Shown here: positions 18,916-27,071 of the stretch, piece by piece
Layout of the letters: every line of letters begins with the position of its first letter
Position numbering within the stretch: the first letter of the stretch is position 1
Assembly: GCA_013178375.1 (NCBI GenBank)
Contig: JABLXQ010000028.1
Span: 62,001 to 126,000, forward strand
DNA: 64,000 bases
Origin: Gammaproteobacteria bacterium
Lineage (GTDB): Bacteria; Pseudomonadota; Gammaproteobacteria; Pseudomonadales; Ketobacteraceae
Direction of reading: 5' to 3'
The notes under the pieces: generated by a model
What the model was told of the DNA's origin: nothing
Databases searched by the model: none
The model's input: the letters and a program-made list of their open reading frames with translations, nothing else
Position numbers and translations under genes: made by a program

Positions 18916-20460
18916 ATGTCTACATCAACCCGAAAATCAAAAACAGCGCCGGATGATTTCGTCGCCATGCTGGAAACCAGTGAAGCAGACACCAAACAGA
19001 TTTTTGCCGACGCCGCCAAGGCAGCGGAACGCCTGCGCAAAACCACGCTGGCCACCCGGCTGGAAGCGGTGAAAAAACTGGTCGATCACATCACCCGCAA
19101 CAAGGAAGAGATCATCGATGTGATCACGCGGGAAACCCGCAAGAGCCGCTCCGACGCACTGATTTCAGAACTGCTGGGTGTGCTGGACAATTGCGAATGG
19201 CTGCTGCACAACGCCAAAAAAATCCTGGCGGACAAAAAGGTGTCCACGCCGATCACCCTACTGGGGAAAAAGTCGCGCATCTATCATGAACCGCTCGGCA
19301 CCGTGCTGGTGATCGCGCCCTGGAACTATCCGTTCCATATCGGGTTGACCTCGATTCTCGCCGCTTATGTCTGTGGCAACGCAGTGGTGTTCAAACCGTC
19401 GGAAATAACGCCCATGCAGGGGCTGTTTGAAAAGCTGTTCAACGTCGATCCGTTACTGGAGCAAAGTGTATTCATTGCCTACGGCACCGGCGTCACCGCC
19501 CAGCGCCTGATCGACCAGCACCCGGCGAAAATTTTCTTCACCGGCAGCGCCCGCACCGGTAAAAAAATCCTCGCACAGGCCGCCGACAAACTGATTCCGG
19601 TGGACCTGGAACTGGGCGGCAAGGATCAGGCGATCATTTTTGACGACGTGAATATCCAGCGCGCGGCAAAAGGCGTGTTGTGGGGCGCACTCACCAACGC
19701 GGGACAATCCTGCAGTTCGGTGGAACGCATCTACGTGCAGGACGGCATTTACGACCAGTTCGTGCAAACCCTGCAAACCGAAATTCGCAAACTGGTGGTC
19801 AACGCCGGCGACACCGGTAACGCCGACATGGGTGGCATGACGGTGGATTTCCAGCTCGATATCGTGCGCAAACAGGTGGACGACGCCCGCGCCAAAGGTG
19901 CCCGCATTCTCACTGGCGGCGATCTGCTGTGCGACAACGAACTGTTTTATATGCCCACCCTGCTCACCCATGTGGACGACAGCATGTTGGTGATGCAGCA
20001 GGAAACCTTCGGCCCGCTGCTGCCTGTACTGCGTTTCAGCAGCGAAGACGAAGTGATCCAGCTGTCCAACGCCACCGAATTCGGCCTGTCCGCCAGTGTT
20101 TGGTCGAAGGATGCCGCGCGGGCAGAACGGGTGGCACGCCAGCTGGAGTGCGGCGCCGTGTCCATCAACAACGTCATGCTCACCGAGGGCAACCCCGGCC
20201 TGCCCTTCGGCGGCACCAAGGCCAGCGGTTACGGCCGCCAGAAAGGCGCCGAGGGTCTGCTGGGCTACACCCGCTCGAAATCGGTTTTGATCGACGGCGA
20301 CAGCGCCAAGATCGAACCCAACTGGTACCCCTACACCCAGCAAAAATACAATCTTTTCAGCCAGTTGATCGACGCCCTGTTCACCGCCAGCCCCTGGCGA
20401 CTGCTGAAAGCGGCCCTGATCGGCATGAAACTGGAGGCGGAAGCGAAGAAAGAGCGCTGA
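18916..20460 (+). CDS. Aldehyde dehydrogenase, fatty-aldehyde (ALDH3-like) type
   Basis: The 514-residue protein has Asn137 in PWNYPF, Glu232 in DLELGGKD and catalytic Cys266 in NAGQSCSSVE, so the NAD(P)-dependent aldehyde dehydrogenase site is complete. The overall pattern resembles class-3/coniferyl-type ALDHs. The C-terminal tail after about residue 470 is amphipathic and could attach to a membrane, as in fatty-aldehyde dehydrogenases. It follows the GMC pair after 11 bases, so the operon would convert alcohol to aldehyde to acid. The substrate remains inference. Confidence 0.9.
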   Translation: MSTSTRKSKTAPDDFVAMLETSEADTKQIFADAAKAAERLRKTTLATRLEAVKKLVDHITRNKEEIIDVITRETRKSRSDALISELLGVLDNCEWLLHNAKKILADKKVSTPITLLGKKSRIYHEPLGTVLVIAPWNYPFHIGLTSILAAYVCGNAVVFKPSEITPMQGLFEKLFNVDPLLEQSVFIAYGTGVTAQRLIDQHPAKIFFTGSARTGKKILAQAADKLIPVDLELGGKDQAIIFDDVNIQRAAKGVLWGALTNAGQSCSSVERIYVQDGIYDQFVQTLQTEIRKLVVNAGDTGNADMGGMTVDFQLDIVRKQVDDARAKGARILTGGDLLCDNELFYMPTLLTHVDDSMLVMQQETFGPLLPVLRFSSEDEVIQLSNATEFGLSASVWSKDAARAERVARQLECGAVSINNVMLTEGNPGLPFGGTKASGYGRQKGAEGLLGYTRSKSVLIDGDSAKIEPNWYPYTQQKYNLFSQLIDALFTASPWRLLKAALIGMKLEAEAKKER

Positions 20461-20480
20461 GGCTAGCGGAGCGAAAGTCG

Positions 20481-20520
20481 CCCCGAATGGAACCAATATT
20501 TGATTTTTTCCCATTCGGGG
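20481..20520. promoter_or_regulatory. Palindromic operator of the Xre/RES module
   Basis: Two perfect 10-base arms, CCCCGAATGG (20481-20490) and CCATTCGGGG (20511-20520), flank 20 bases. The right arm lies between the -35 and -10 elements of the predicted promoter. This is the expected place for antitoxin binding and autorepression. It could also terminate the ALDH transcript, but there is no clean T-run after the second arm. Confidence 0.6.
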
Positions 20521-20529
20521 CAATATACT
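20500..20529 (+). promoter_or_regulatory. Promoter of the Xre/RES toxin-antitoxin operon
   Basis: TTGATT (20500-20505) and TATACT (20524-20529) are separated by 18 bases, which fits a sigma-70 promoter. The expected transcript start is about 20 bases before the antitoxin ATG at 20557. The -35 falls in the loop of the palindrome and one arm fills the spacer. Confidence 0.65.
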
Positions 20530-20556
20530 GGACAGGCCATCACCCTGGAGGCCGCC

Positions 20557-20982
20557 ATGATTTCCGCCAATGCCGTTCCCCACACCCAGCTCAACGACCG
20601 CGAAGACCGCCTCAGCGCCGCCGCCCTGCTCAACTTTTTCGGCATCACCGATGAATGGGGCCTGACCTCGAAGGAACAGATGGTGCTGCTGGGCAACCCG
20701 GCCAAAACAACCTTTTACCGCATGAAGGACTACGCCGATGGCAAGGCGGAAAAACCCGTGCGCCTGAGCCAGGACACCCTGGAACGGGTCTCCTACATCA
20801 TGGGCATCTACAAAGCCATCAACATCCTGCTGCCCACCAACCGGCGCGCGGCGGAATGGATCAAGCTGCCCAACACCGCCGGCCTGTTCGGCGGGCAAAG
20901 CGCGCTGGATAAAATGCTGCAGGGCCGCGTCAGCGACCTGTGCGACGTGCGCCGCTACCTCGACGCCGAGCGGGGCCACTGA
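20557..20982 (+). CDS. Xre/MbcA/ParS-type antitoxin
   Basis: The 141-residue protein has the two-part layout of RES-associated antitoxins. An N-terminal helical region contains FFGITDEWGLTSKEQMVLLG and FYRMKDYADG. A C-terminal toxin-binding segment runs through YIMGIYKAINILLP and RRAAEWIKLPNTAGLFGGQSALD, the DUF2384-like part. The ATG at 20557 has CTGGAGG six bases upstream; the open frame extends further back but starts inside the promoter. It overlaps the toxin gene as TGATG. It should neutralise the RES toxin and repress the operon. Confidence 0.88.
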   Translation: MISANAVPHTQLNDREDRLSAAALLNFFGITDEWGLTSKEQMVLLGNPAKTTFYRMKDYADGKAEKPVRLSQDTLERVSYIMGIYKAINILLPTNRRAAEWIKLPNTAGLFGGQSALDKMLQGRVSDLCDVRRYLDAERGH

Positions 20983-21722
20983 TGGCTGCCATTCTCAGGG
21001 ACGAGCCGCTGCAGGAAGTCTGGCTCGACGGCCCGCAATACCGCATCATTCCCACCCGCTTTCCGCCCATCAATTTTTTCGAGCGCTACACGCCGCCGGA
21101 ACTGATGGAGGCTGCGTTTGAAATCGAATCCATGACTAACGAACGCCTGCGGGAAGAAGCCGGCGAACTCCATCGCGTTGCGCCCGAGGATCGCGTGTCC
21201 GGCCCCGGCGCCGGCACCGTCATGGCCGCCTTCACCCACACCGGTAACCCCAGCCGTTTCACCAATGGCGGCTTCGGTATTTATTACTGCGCCCGCGAAC
21301 TGGAAACCGCCATTCGCGAAACCGTGTTTCATCGCGAACGCTTCCTCGGCGCCACCCAGCAGACTGCCTGCGAAATCGAAATGCGAGTATTCAAGGGCAC
21401 GCTGGAAAAGCCATTGCTCGACGTGCGCGGCGCCGAATTTTCCCACCTGCTGAACCCCGATCCCAACGCCTATGCCGCGTCGCAAGCGTTTGGAAATGAA
21501 ATCAGGCAAAGCAATGCGTGGGGGCTGGTGTATCCGTCGGTGCGCAACGCGCAGGGGCAATGTGTCGCCGCATTTCGCCCGCCAGCGGTATCGCTGCCGG
21601 TGCAGAGCAAACTGCTGGCGTATCACTGGAACGGCAAACGGATTTGTCGCGTGTATGAGAAGAAGGAAATTCTGCTGGAGCTGGATCACGAGCAGGAGGA
21701 AGGCAACGTCTTCCTCCTGTAG
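20982..21722 (+). CDS. RES-domain toxin (NAD+-degrading family)
   Basis: The 246-residue protein carries a RES domain. RFTNGGFGIYYCARELETAI contains the conserved Arg, the Tyr pair and the Thr/Ala-x-x-Glu region of the family, and the third conserved polar position lies downstream near VYPSVRN. Characterised RES toxins, such as those paired with Xre antitoxins, deplete cellular NAD+. The ATG at 20982 overlaps the antitoxin stop by one base, so toxin translation is coupled. An N-terminal extension of about 60 residues precedes the domain. Confidence 0.88.
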   Translation: MAAILRDEPLQEVWLDGPQYRIIPTRFPPINFFERYTPPELMEAAFEIESMTNERLREEAGELHRVAPEDRVSGPGAGTVMAAFTHTGNPSRFTNGGFGIYYCARELETAIRETVFHRERFLGATQQTACEIEMRVFKGTLEKPLLDVRGAEFSHLLNPDPNAYAASQAFGNEIRQSNAWGLVYPSVRNAQGQCVAAFRPPAVSLPVQSKLLAYHWNGKRICRVYEKKEILLELDHEQEEGNVFLL

Positions 21723-21746
21723 TGCACTTCAAATAGCAACATAAAG

Positions 21747-21856
21747 AAGGCCCGACTGAACAGTTGAAGATGGACGCTCTGCGGCAGGGATGCCGCGGAG
21801 CAGCCCCCAGGGATGGGTTCACGGCGTGTCCAGATTCAACTGTTCAGTCGGGCCTT
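21747..21856. repeat. Structured palindromic element with two CAGGGATG hairpins; probable bidirectional terminator
   Basis: A perfect 22-base inverted repeat (21747-21768 and 21835-21856) encloses 66 bases. Inside, TGGAC (21771-21775) pairs with GTCCA (21828-21832). A hairpin at about 21777-21800 has arms CTCTGCGGCA and TGCCGCGGAG around GGGA. A second smaller hairpin follows, CCC-CAGGGATG-GGT. Both loops display CAGGGATG. The outer stem is followed by TTATTT on the plus strand and TTCTTTAT on the minus strand. It lies between the convergent RES and P450 genes, so it can end both transcripts. The inner loops resemble CsrA/RsmA binding sites. Confidence 0.7.
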
Positions 21857-21872
21857 ATTTATGTACGCCACA

Positions 21873-23228
21873 TCAATCAATTCGCTCCAGCTTCACCGGC
21901 AACTTGTCCCCCGGCACCGGCAGCGACGTCATGTCGATCGGCATCTTGTAATCCTTCGGCACACTCCAGCGGTAGTGCAGCAGAATCTGGTGCAGCACCG
22001 CCTTCACCTGCAGATCCGCAAAATGCAGGCCGATGCACATATGGGCGCCGCCACCGAAGGGCACATAGGCGTAGGGATGCACCTTGTCCTCCCGGCGCGC
22101 TTCGCTGAAACGCTCCGGATCAAAGTGGGTTGGGTTCGGCCAGAACTCCGGCATGAAATGCGTGAAGTAAGGCGACACCGTGATCATGGAACCTTTCGGA
22201 ATCAGGTATCCCTTGTACACCACATCCTTCACCGTCTTGCGCGGAATCGACGGCACCGGCGCGCACAGCCGCAGCGCTTCCTTCATCACCAGCGTCATGC
22301 CTTCCATTGCATCCAGATCGTCGTAATCCAGCTGTTCCTTGCCCAGGGCCCGGCTTTCCGCCCGCAGCCGCTCCTGCCACTCCGGATGCTTGGCCAGATG
22401 ATAGAACATGGTACAGAGCGTAATGGTGGTGGTGTCGTGAGCCGCCATCATCAGGAACACCATGTGGTTCACCACGTCGTCGTCGGAAAAGCGCTGGCCG
22501 TCTTCGGTTTCAGCCCGGCACAGCTGGCTGAACAGATCATTGGCTTCGCTCTTGCGCTTTTCGGCTACCCGGGCGTGGAAAAATTTCTCCAGCACCTTGC
22601 GTCCGTCCAGACCCTTCTTCCAGCGGCTGCCCGGCAACGCGAAACGGATCGGCGACGAACCCGCCCGCACCGTGTCCACAAACGCCTTGTTGATCGAGTC
22701 CGCCTCGCGCCCCAGCTTCTCGCCCATGAACACCTCGGTCGCCAGGTCCAGCGTCAGGTTCTTGATGTGGGTGAGAATGTGGAACTGCGACGCCGGCTGC
22801 CAGCGGCGGATGCCCCGCGCGATGGGCTCGTTCATGCTTTTCAGGTATTCCACCAGCACCGGTTTCTTGAACGCGTTCTGCATGATGCGGCGGTGGTGGC
22901 GGTGCTCTTCGAAATCCAGCAGCATGATGCCGCGATGGAAAAACTTGCCGATGAAAAAATCCCAGCCCTGGTTGTTGGAGAACAGGTCGCCACGATTCTG
23001 GAACACAAACTGGTTGGCGTCCGGCCCCGACATGCCCACCATGCGAATGCCCAGCACGTTGGACCAGGAAATATCGCCATACTGATCGTAACGCTTGCGG
23101 GCGAAACCCATGGGATCCAGCATGCTGTGAATGGTATAGCCCACCACGGGCAACCCCGCGTCGCCGGGAAGATCCTTGTACTGCACGCCCTGTTCCGCCA
23201 CGCCAATGACTTCAGCCTGAGTCGCCAT
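21873..23228 (-). CDS. Cytochrome P450
   Basis: The 451-residue protein has an I-helix MMAAHDTTT, a K-helix EALR (ExxR), a PERF motif and the heme loop FGGGAHMCIG with Cys398. It is therefore a complete soluble bacterial P450 that needs separate ferredoxin and reductase partners, none of which are in this window. Substrates may be fatty acids, alkanes or terpenoids; the sequence alone does not tell. The ATG at 23228 has GGAGG five bases upstream; the open frame runs 37 codons further back but without a better start. It diverges from a TetR regulator, which probably controls it. Confidence 0.93.
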   Translation of the reverse strand: MATQAEVIGVAEQGVQYKDLPGDAGLPVVGYTIHSMLDPMGFARKRYDQYGDISWSNVLGIRMVGMSGPDANQFVFQNRGDLFSNNQGWDFFIGKFFHRGIMLLDFEEHRHHRRIMQNAFKKPVLVEYLKSMNEPIARGIRRWQPASQFHILTHIKNLTLDLATEVFMGEKLGREADSINKAFVDTVRAGSSPIRFALPGSRWKKGLDGRKVLEKFFHARVAEKRKSEANDLFSQLCRAETEDGQRFSDDDVVNHMVFLMMAAHDTTTITLCTMFYHLAKHPEWQERLRAESRALGKEQLDYDDLDAMEGMTLVMKEALRLCAPVPSIPRKTVKDVVYKGYLIPKGSMITVSPYFTHFMPEFWPNPTHFDPERFSEARREDKVHPYAYVPFGGGAHMCIGLHFADLQVKAVLHQILLHYRWSVPKDYKMPIDMTSLPVPGDKLPVKLERID

Positions 23229-23333
23229 GATCGCCTCCGTTGTTCTCATCATTATGGTTGATCGTCCGCATTCCGGCCTCAGAATGACCAGGCGGTCCTG
23301 ATAGCTGTACAGAATAGGCAGGGGCTTTCTACA

Positions 23334-23347
23334 ATACAACCCTGTAT
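23334..23347. promoter_or_regulatory. Possible TetR operator
   Basis: ATACA, four bases, TGTAT forms a short palindrome in the 141-base gap between the P450 and TetR genes, 22 bases before the TetR ATG. A second small palindrome, CTGTACAG, lies at about 23305-23312. Neither is long enough to be certain. They are listed because TetR-family repressors usually bind in such divergent gaps. Confidence 0.3.
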
Positions 23348-23369
23348 GTTTTGCCTAGGAGTATTAGAA

Positions 23370-23912
23370 ATGGCACAGGTCAACCAGCAGGACTGGATCT
23401 CCGCCGGGCTCAATCAGCTGCGCAGCGAGGGGCCGATGGCCATCTCCGGCGAGAAGCTAGCCCGCAGGCTCGACGTTACCCGCGGCTCCTTCTACCACCA
23501 CTTCCGCAGCATGGACGACTATGTGGAAAAGCTGATGGATGAATGGGAAAGTGCCCACACGCACAACCCGCTACAACAGGTACACGCCAGCGCCAAGAAT
23601 GCGGCGGCGGAGATGGCGCTGCTGCTGGAGGCGGCCTGGAATGCGGATGGAGATCTGGAAATTGCCGTGCGTCAGTGGGCCTTCAGTAACGACCGGGTGC
23701 GGCTGCGGGTGGAACGGGTGGACGCCACCCGCCTCCAACACCTGCGCCATCTATACGGTGAGCTGGTGGGCGACCCCGAGAAAGGTAGCAAATTCGGCCT
23801 CATCGCCTACTACGGCCTGCTTGGGGCCATGCATGCCTGGCCCCGACACGGGCGAGACGAACTGCGTCGGATCATCCTGGAGATCCAGGCCCTTTTACTG
23901 ACCGAACTGTGA
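23370..23912 (+). CDS. TetR-family transcriptional regulator
   Basis: The 180-residue protein has the N-terminal helix-turn-helix GEKLARRLDVTRGSFYHHF, the TetR recognition-helix pattern, followed by an all-helical ligand domain. The ATG at 23370 has AGGAG eight bases upstream; an earlier in-frame ATG at 23346 lacks one. It is divergent from the P450 gene, so it is probably a ligand-responsive repressor of that gene and of itself. Confidence 0.9.
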   Translation: MAQVNQQDWISAGLNQLRSEGPMAISGEKLARRLDVTRGSFYHHFRSMDDYVEKLMDEWESAHTHNPLQQVHASAKNAAAEMALLLEAAWNADGDLEIAVRQWAFSNDRVRLRVERVDATRLQHLRHLYGELVGDPEKGSKFGLIAYYGLLGAMHAWPRHGRDELRRIILEIQALLLTEL

Positions 23913-23954
23913 ACCATGCACACAAACTCAGGTGCAACCTAACCTGTTGTAACT

Positions 23955-23983
23955 TTTGCAAAATTTGGAATGCCCATTACACT
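23955..23983 (+). promoter_or_regulatory. Predicted promoter of the yfiR/yfiN-like pair
   Basis: TTTGCA (23955-23960) and TACACT (23978-23983) are spaced by 17 bases. A transcript from here would have a leader of about 65 bases before the ATG at 24058. This is a motif match only. Confidence 0.4.
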
Positions 23984-24057
23984 GTACTGACCACTGGTAT
24001 ATCTATGCCGATACGGCGTCGGACGCAATCGGAAGCAGGAAAACGGACACGACCTGA

Positions 24058-24627
24058 ATGAAACAGCCGGGCCCTCACAAGCAGTATTGGCTCCGATGCG
24101 TAATTGCATTGTGGGCTCTGCTGTTTTCGGGGCTCCAGCAGGCCAACGTGCCCGGCGAATACGACGTCAAGATCGTCTACCTGTACAACTTCACCAAGTT
24201 CGTGAGCTGGCCCGATTCCGCCTTTGCCAGCCAGGATGCGCCCCTGAACATCTGTATTCTGGGGGAACTGCCGTCGCCGGACGTCACCAACAGCCTGCAG
24301 GACAAGAAATCCCGCAACCGCAACATTTCCGTCACGTTGCTGCCACGCCAGTACAACAACGAACAGTGCCACATCCTGTTCATCACCAAATCCGTCGACT
24401 ATGCCCTGTCGCGCAAGATCGTGCGGGAAATCACTTCGCCCACCCTGTTAGTGGGCGAAACCGCAGGCTTCGCCAAGAACCACGGCATCATCGGCTTTGT
24501 GCTGGATGACCGCCACCGGGTCAGGATCGAAGTCAACCTGATCAATGCCAGGCAACAAAACATCAACATTCGGGCGCAGCTGCTGGAAATTGCGCGCAAG
24601 GTTTACCGGGATGAGGAGGATACGTGA
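24058..24627 (+). CDS. YfiR-family periplasmic protein
   Basis: The 189-residue protein has an N-terminal hydrophobic signal (about residues 12-27), then the YfiR core: VKIVYLYNFTKFVSWPD, LNICILG, CHILFIT and GIIGFVLDDRHRVRIEVNL. Members (formerly DUF4154) sit in the periplasm and repress a membrane diguanylate cyclase of the YfiN type. It overlaps the next gene, which encodes exactly such a protein. No YfiB-like outer-membrane lipoprotein follows, so the third member of the classical system is absent here. Confidence 0.88.
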   Translation: MKQPGPHKQYWLRCVIALWALLFSGLQQANVPGEYDVKIVYLYNFTKFVSWPDSAFASQDAPLNICILGELPSPDVTNSLQDKKSRNRNISVTLLPRQYNNEQCHILFITKSVDYALSRKIVREITSPTLLVGETAGFAKNHGIIGFVLDDRHRVRIEVNLINARQQNINIRAQLLEIARKVYRDEEDT

Positions 24628-27032
24628 TGTTCAGCATGCGTAAACTTTCTCTTCGTTTTAAGACAGTCATGATTGCTATGGCGACAAGTACGCTTGCCCT
24701 GGCCATCTCGGGTATTTTCTTCTCCCTGTATGATTACCGACTGGCAAAAATTAAAACCGAAGAAGAGTTCAGCGTCATCGCCAAAATACTGGCGGATCGC
24801 AGCACTGCGGCACTGGAATTTGCCGACGAGGAGCAGGCGAGGGAAAACCTCAATGCACTGCAGGCGCGAACCAGCGTGGTGCTGGGCTGTCTGTACACCG
24901 AAGATGACAAGCTGTTTGCGTCGTTCAACCGCCCGTCCTATTCGCAACTGGATTGCCCGGGTGAACTGATCAGTGCCAGCGAGCAGTCGGACGATCAGTA
25001 TCTTGCCGTCACGCAGGTAGTGACACTGGATGAGGCCCGGATCGGCACCCTGTATCTGCTGGCCGACATGGGTGACCTGAAGGAAACCATGTTCCTGCAC
25101 CTGATCACCAGTTTATTCATTATCTCGTTTTCCCTGTTCATCACGTTCCTGCTGGCAGTGCGATTGCAATCCTTCGTGACGATTCCCATTCGCCGCCTGC
25201 AGGACACGGTGATCAAGATCCGCCAGTCCGACAATTATTCACTGCGGGCCACAAAAACCACCGAGGACGAACTGGGCGATCTGGTGGATGCCTTCAACGG
25301 CATGGTGGCAAAAATCGAGCGCGACAATATCGCGCTGCGGGAAAGTGAAGACCGCTTCCGCACGCTCACCGCTTCATCACCGGTAGGCGTGTTCCAGACC
25401 GACGAAGAAGGCCAGTACATGTACGTCAACACGCGCTGGCGCGAAATCACCAACATCTACGACATTCATCTGACGCAGGAAGCCTGGGTCAAGAGCCTGC
25501 ACCCGGAAGAACGCTTCAACGTGCTGAACAAATGGAAGGAAGCCGTGAGCCAAGGCGCCGAATTCCGGCTGGAATACCGCCTGCTGCAGGACGATGGCAC
25601 CGAAGTGAACGTGATCTGCCACGCCAAACCGCTGCATGACAGTGGCGGCCTGGTTACCGGTTACCTGGGCAGCCTGTCGGACATATCAGAACTGAAATCG
25701 GTGCAGAATCAGCTGGAACAACTGGCGCTGTACGATCCGCTGACCAAGCTGGCCAATCGCCACCTGTTCCGCAACCGACTGGAAAAGGCCATCAGGAATT
25801 GCGGCCGCACCCAGGCCAAGCTGGCAATTCTGTTCCTGGATATCGACCACTTCAAGAAAATCAACGACACCATGGGCCACGACCAGGGCGATGAATTGCT
25901 GCGCGCCATTGCCCATCGTCTGCGCTTCTGCACCCGCCCCGGCGACACCGTGGCGCGTATGGGCGGTGACGAATTCACGATTCTGGTACCGGAAATCCAG
26001 CATGTGAACGAAGCCGACGCGATCGCGCGCAAAGTGCTGGATGTGCTGAAAGTGCCGATCCGCCTCACCGGCGTGGAAGTCATCATCACCACAAGCATCG
26101 GCATCACCATCGGCCTGGATGACGCCGACGACGCCAACACGCTGCTGAAAAACGCCGACCTGGCGATGTACCGCGCCAAGGCCCACGGCCGCGACAATTA
26201 CCAGTTCTTCTCCAACGAAATGAACGTGGAGCTGACCCGGCAACTGGCGCTGGAAGGTGAACTGCGGCAGGCGCTGCAGCAAAACCAGTTCCAACTGTAT
26301 TTCCAGCCGCAGATGGATCTGAAAGAAAATCGCCTGACCGGTTACGAAGCGCTGCTGCGCTGGGTGCATCCGCAGAAAGGTTTCATTCCACCGTCGGAAT
26401 TCATTCCGGTGGCGGAGGATTCCGGCCTGATTCTGCCCATCGGCGAATGGGTGTTGCGCACTGCCTGCGAACACATTCGCCTGTTCCGCGAGCAGGGGCT
26501 GTTGCCCGAGAACGGCCATATCGCGGTGAACCTGTCGCCGCGCCAGTTCCACGATCCCAATCTGCTCACGGTGATCCGCGATCTGCTGCAAACCACCGGC
26601 ATCCAAAGTCGCGAGCTGGAAATCGAAATCACCGAAAGTCTGCTGATGGATAACGTGGAAAGCACCATCATCACGCTGAACGAACTGAAGGATCTGGGTA
26701 TCATCCTGGCGATCGACGATTTCGGTACCGGCTATTCATCGCTGAATTATCTGAAACGGTTACCGATTCACATCCTGAAAGTGGACCGCTCGTTCGTCAT
26801 GGATATTCCCCACGACGCAGACGACATGGAAATCACGGCGGCGGTGATCGCGATGGCGCACAAGCTGGGCCTGAAGGTAGTGGCCGAAGGTGTGGAACTG
26901 GCGGAACAGGCCGAGTTCCTGAAGGAAAACAACTGCGACTACGTGCAGGGCTATTACTACGGCAAGCCCATGCCCGTGTCCGCACTCTATGAAGGCGTGA
27001 AAAACCTGCAGTTGGGACATCGGGGCAACTGA
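24627..27032 (+). CDS. YfiN-like membrane GGDEF-EAL cyclic-di-GMP enzyme with HAMP and PAS domains
   Basis: The protein has about 801 residues. TM1 lies at about 10-30, a CHASE8-like periplasmic domain at about 35-155 and TM2 at about 160-180. HAMP follows at about 182-235 and PAS at about 245-365. The GGDEF domain has RMGGDEF near residue 445, preceded by RPGD, an inhibitory site. The EAL domain has YEALLRW near 574, with DDFGTGYSS and AEGVE intact. It can probably both make and degrade cyclic-di-GMP. The ATG at 24627 has AGGAGG seven bases upstream and overlaps the YfiR stop as TGATG. Unlike classical YfiN it adds PAS and EAL domains. Confidence 0.9.
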   Translation: MFSMRKLSLRFKTVMIAMATSTLALAISGIFFSLYDYRLAKIKTEEEFSVIAKILADRSTAALEFADEEQARENLNALQARTSVVLGCLYTEDDKLFASFNRPSYSQLDCPGELISASEQSDDQYLAVTQVVTLDEARIGTLYLLADMGDLKETMFLHLITSLFIISFSLFITFLLAVRLQSFVTIPIRRLQDTVIKIRQSDNYSLRATKTTEDELGDLVDAFNGMVAKIERDNIALRESEDRFRTLTASSPVGVFQTDEEGQYMYVNTRWREITNIYDIHLTQEAWVKSLHPEERFNVLNKWKEAVSQGAEFRLEYRLLQDDGTEVNVICHAKPLHDSGGLVTGYLGSLSDISELKSVQNQLEQLALYDPLTKLANRHLFRNRLEKAIRNCGRTQAKLAILFLDIDHFKKINDTMGHDQGDELLRAIAHRLRFCTRPGDTVARMGGDEFTILVPEIQHVNEADAIARKVLDVLKVPIRLTGVEVIITTSIGITIGLDDADDANTLLKNADLAMYRAKAHGRDNYQFFSNEMNVELTRQLALEGELRQALQQNQFQLYFQPQMDLKENRLTGYEALLRWVHPQKGFIPPSEFIPVAEDSGLILPIGEWVLRTACEHIRLFREQGLLPENGHIAVNLSPRQFHDPNLLTVIRDLLQTTGIQSRELEIEITESLLMDNVESTIITLNELKDLGIILAIDDFGTGYSSLNYLKRLPIHILKVDRSFVMDIPHDADDMEITAAVIAMAHKLGLKVVAEGVELAEQAEFLKENNCDYVQGYYYGKPMPVSALYEGVKNLQLGHRGN

Positions 27033-27071
27033 AAAATCAGCGCCCCGTCCGGCTGTGTGCCCGCCGCTGCA

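Noticed and set aside
20481-20520. Palindrome interpreted as a terminator for the ALDH gene
   Set aside because: No T-run follows the second arm on the plus strand, and the element coincides with a promoter. Operator use is more likely, although weak termination cannot be excluded.
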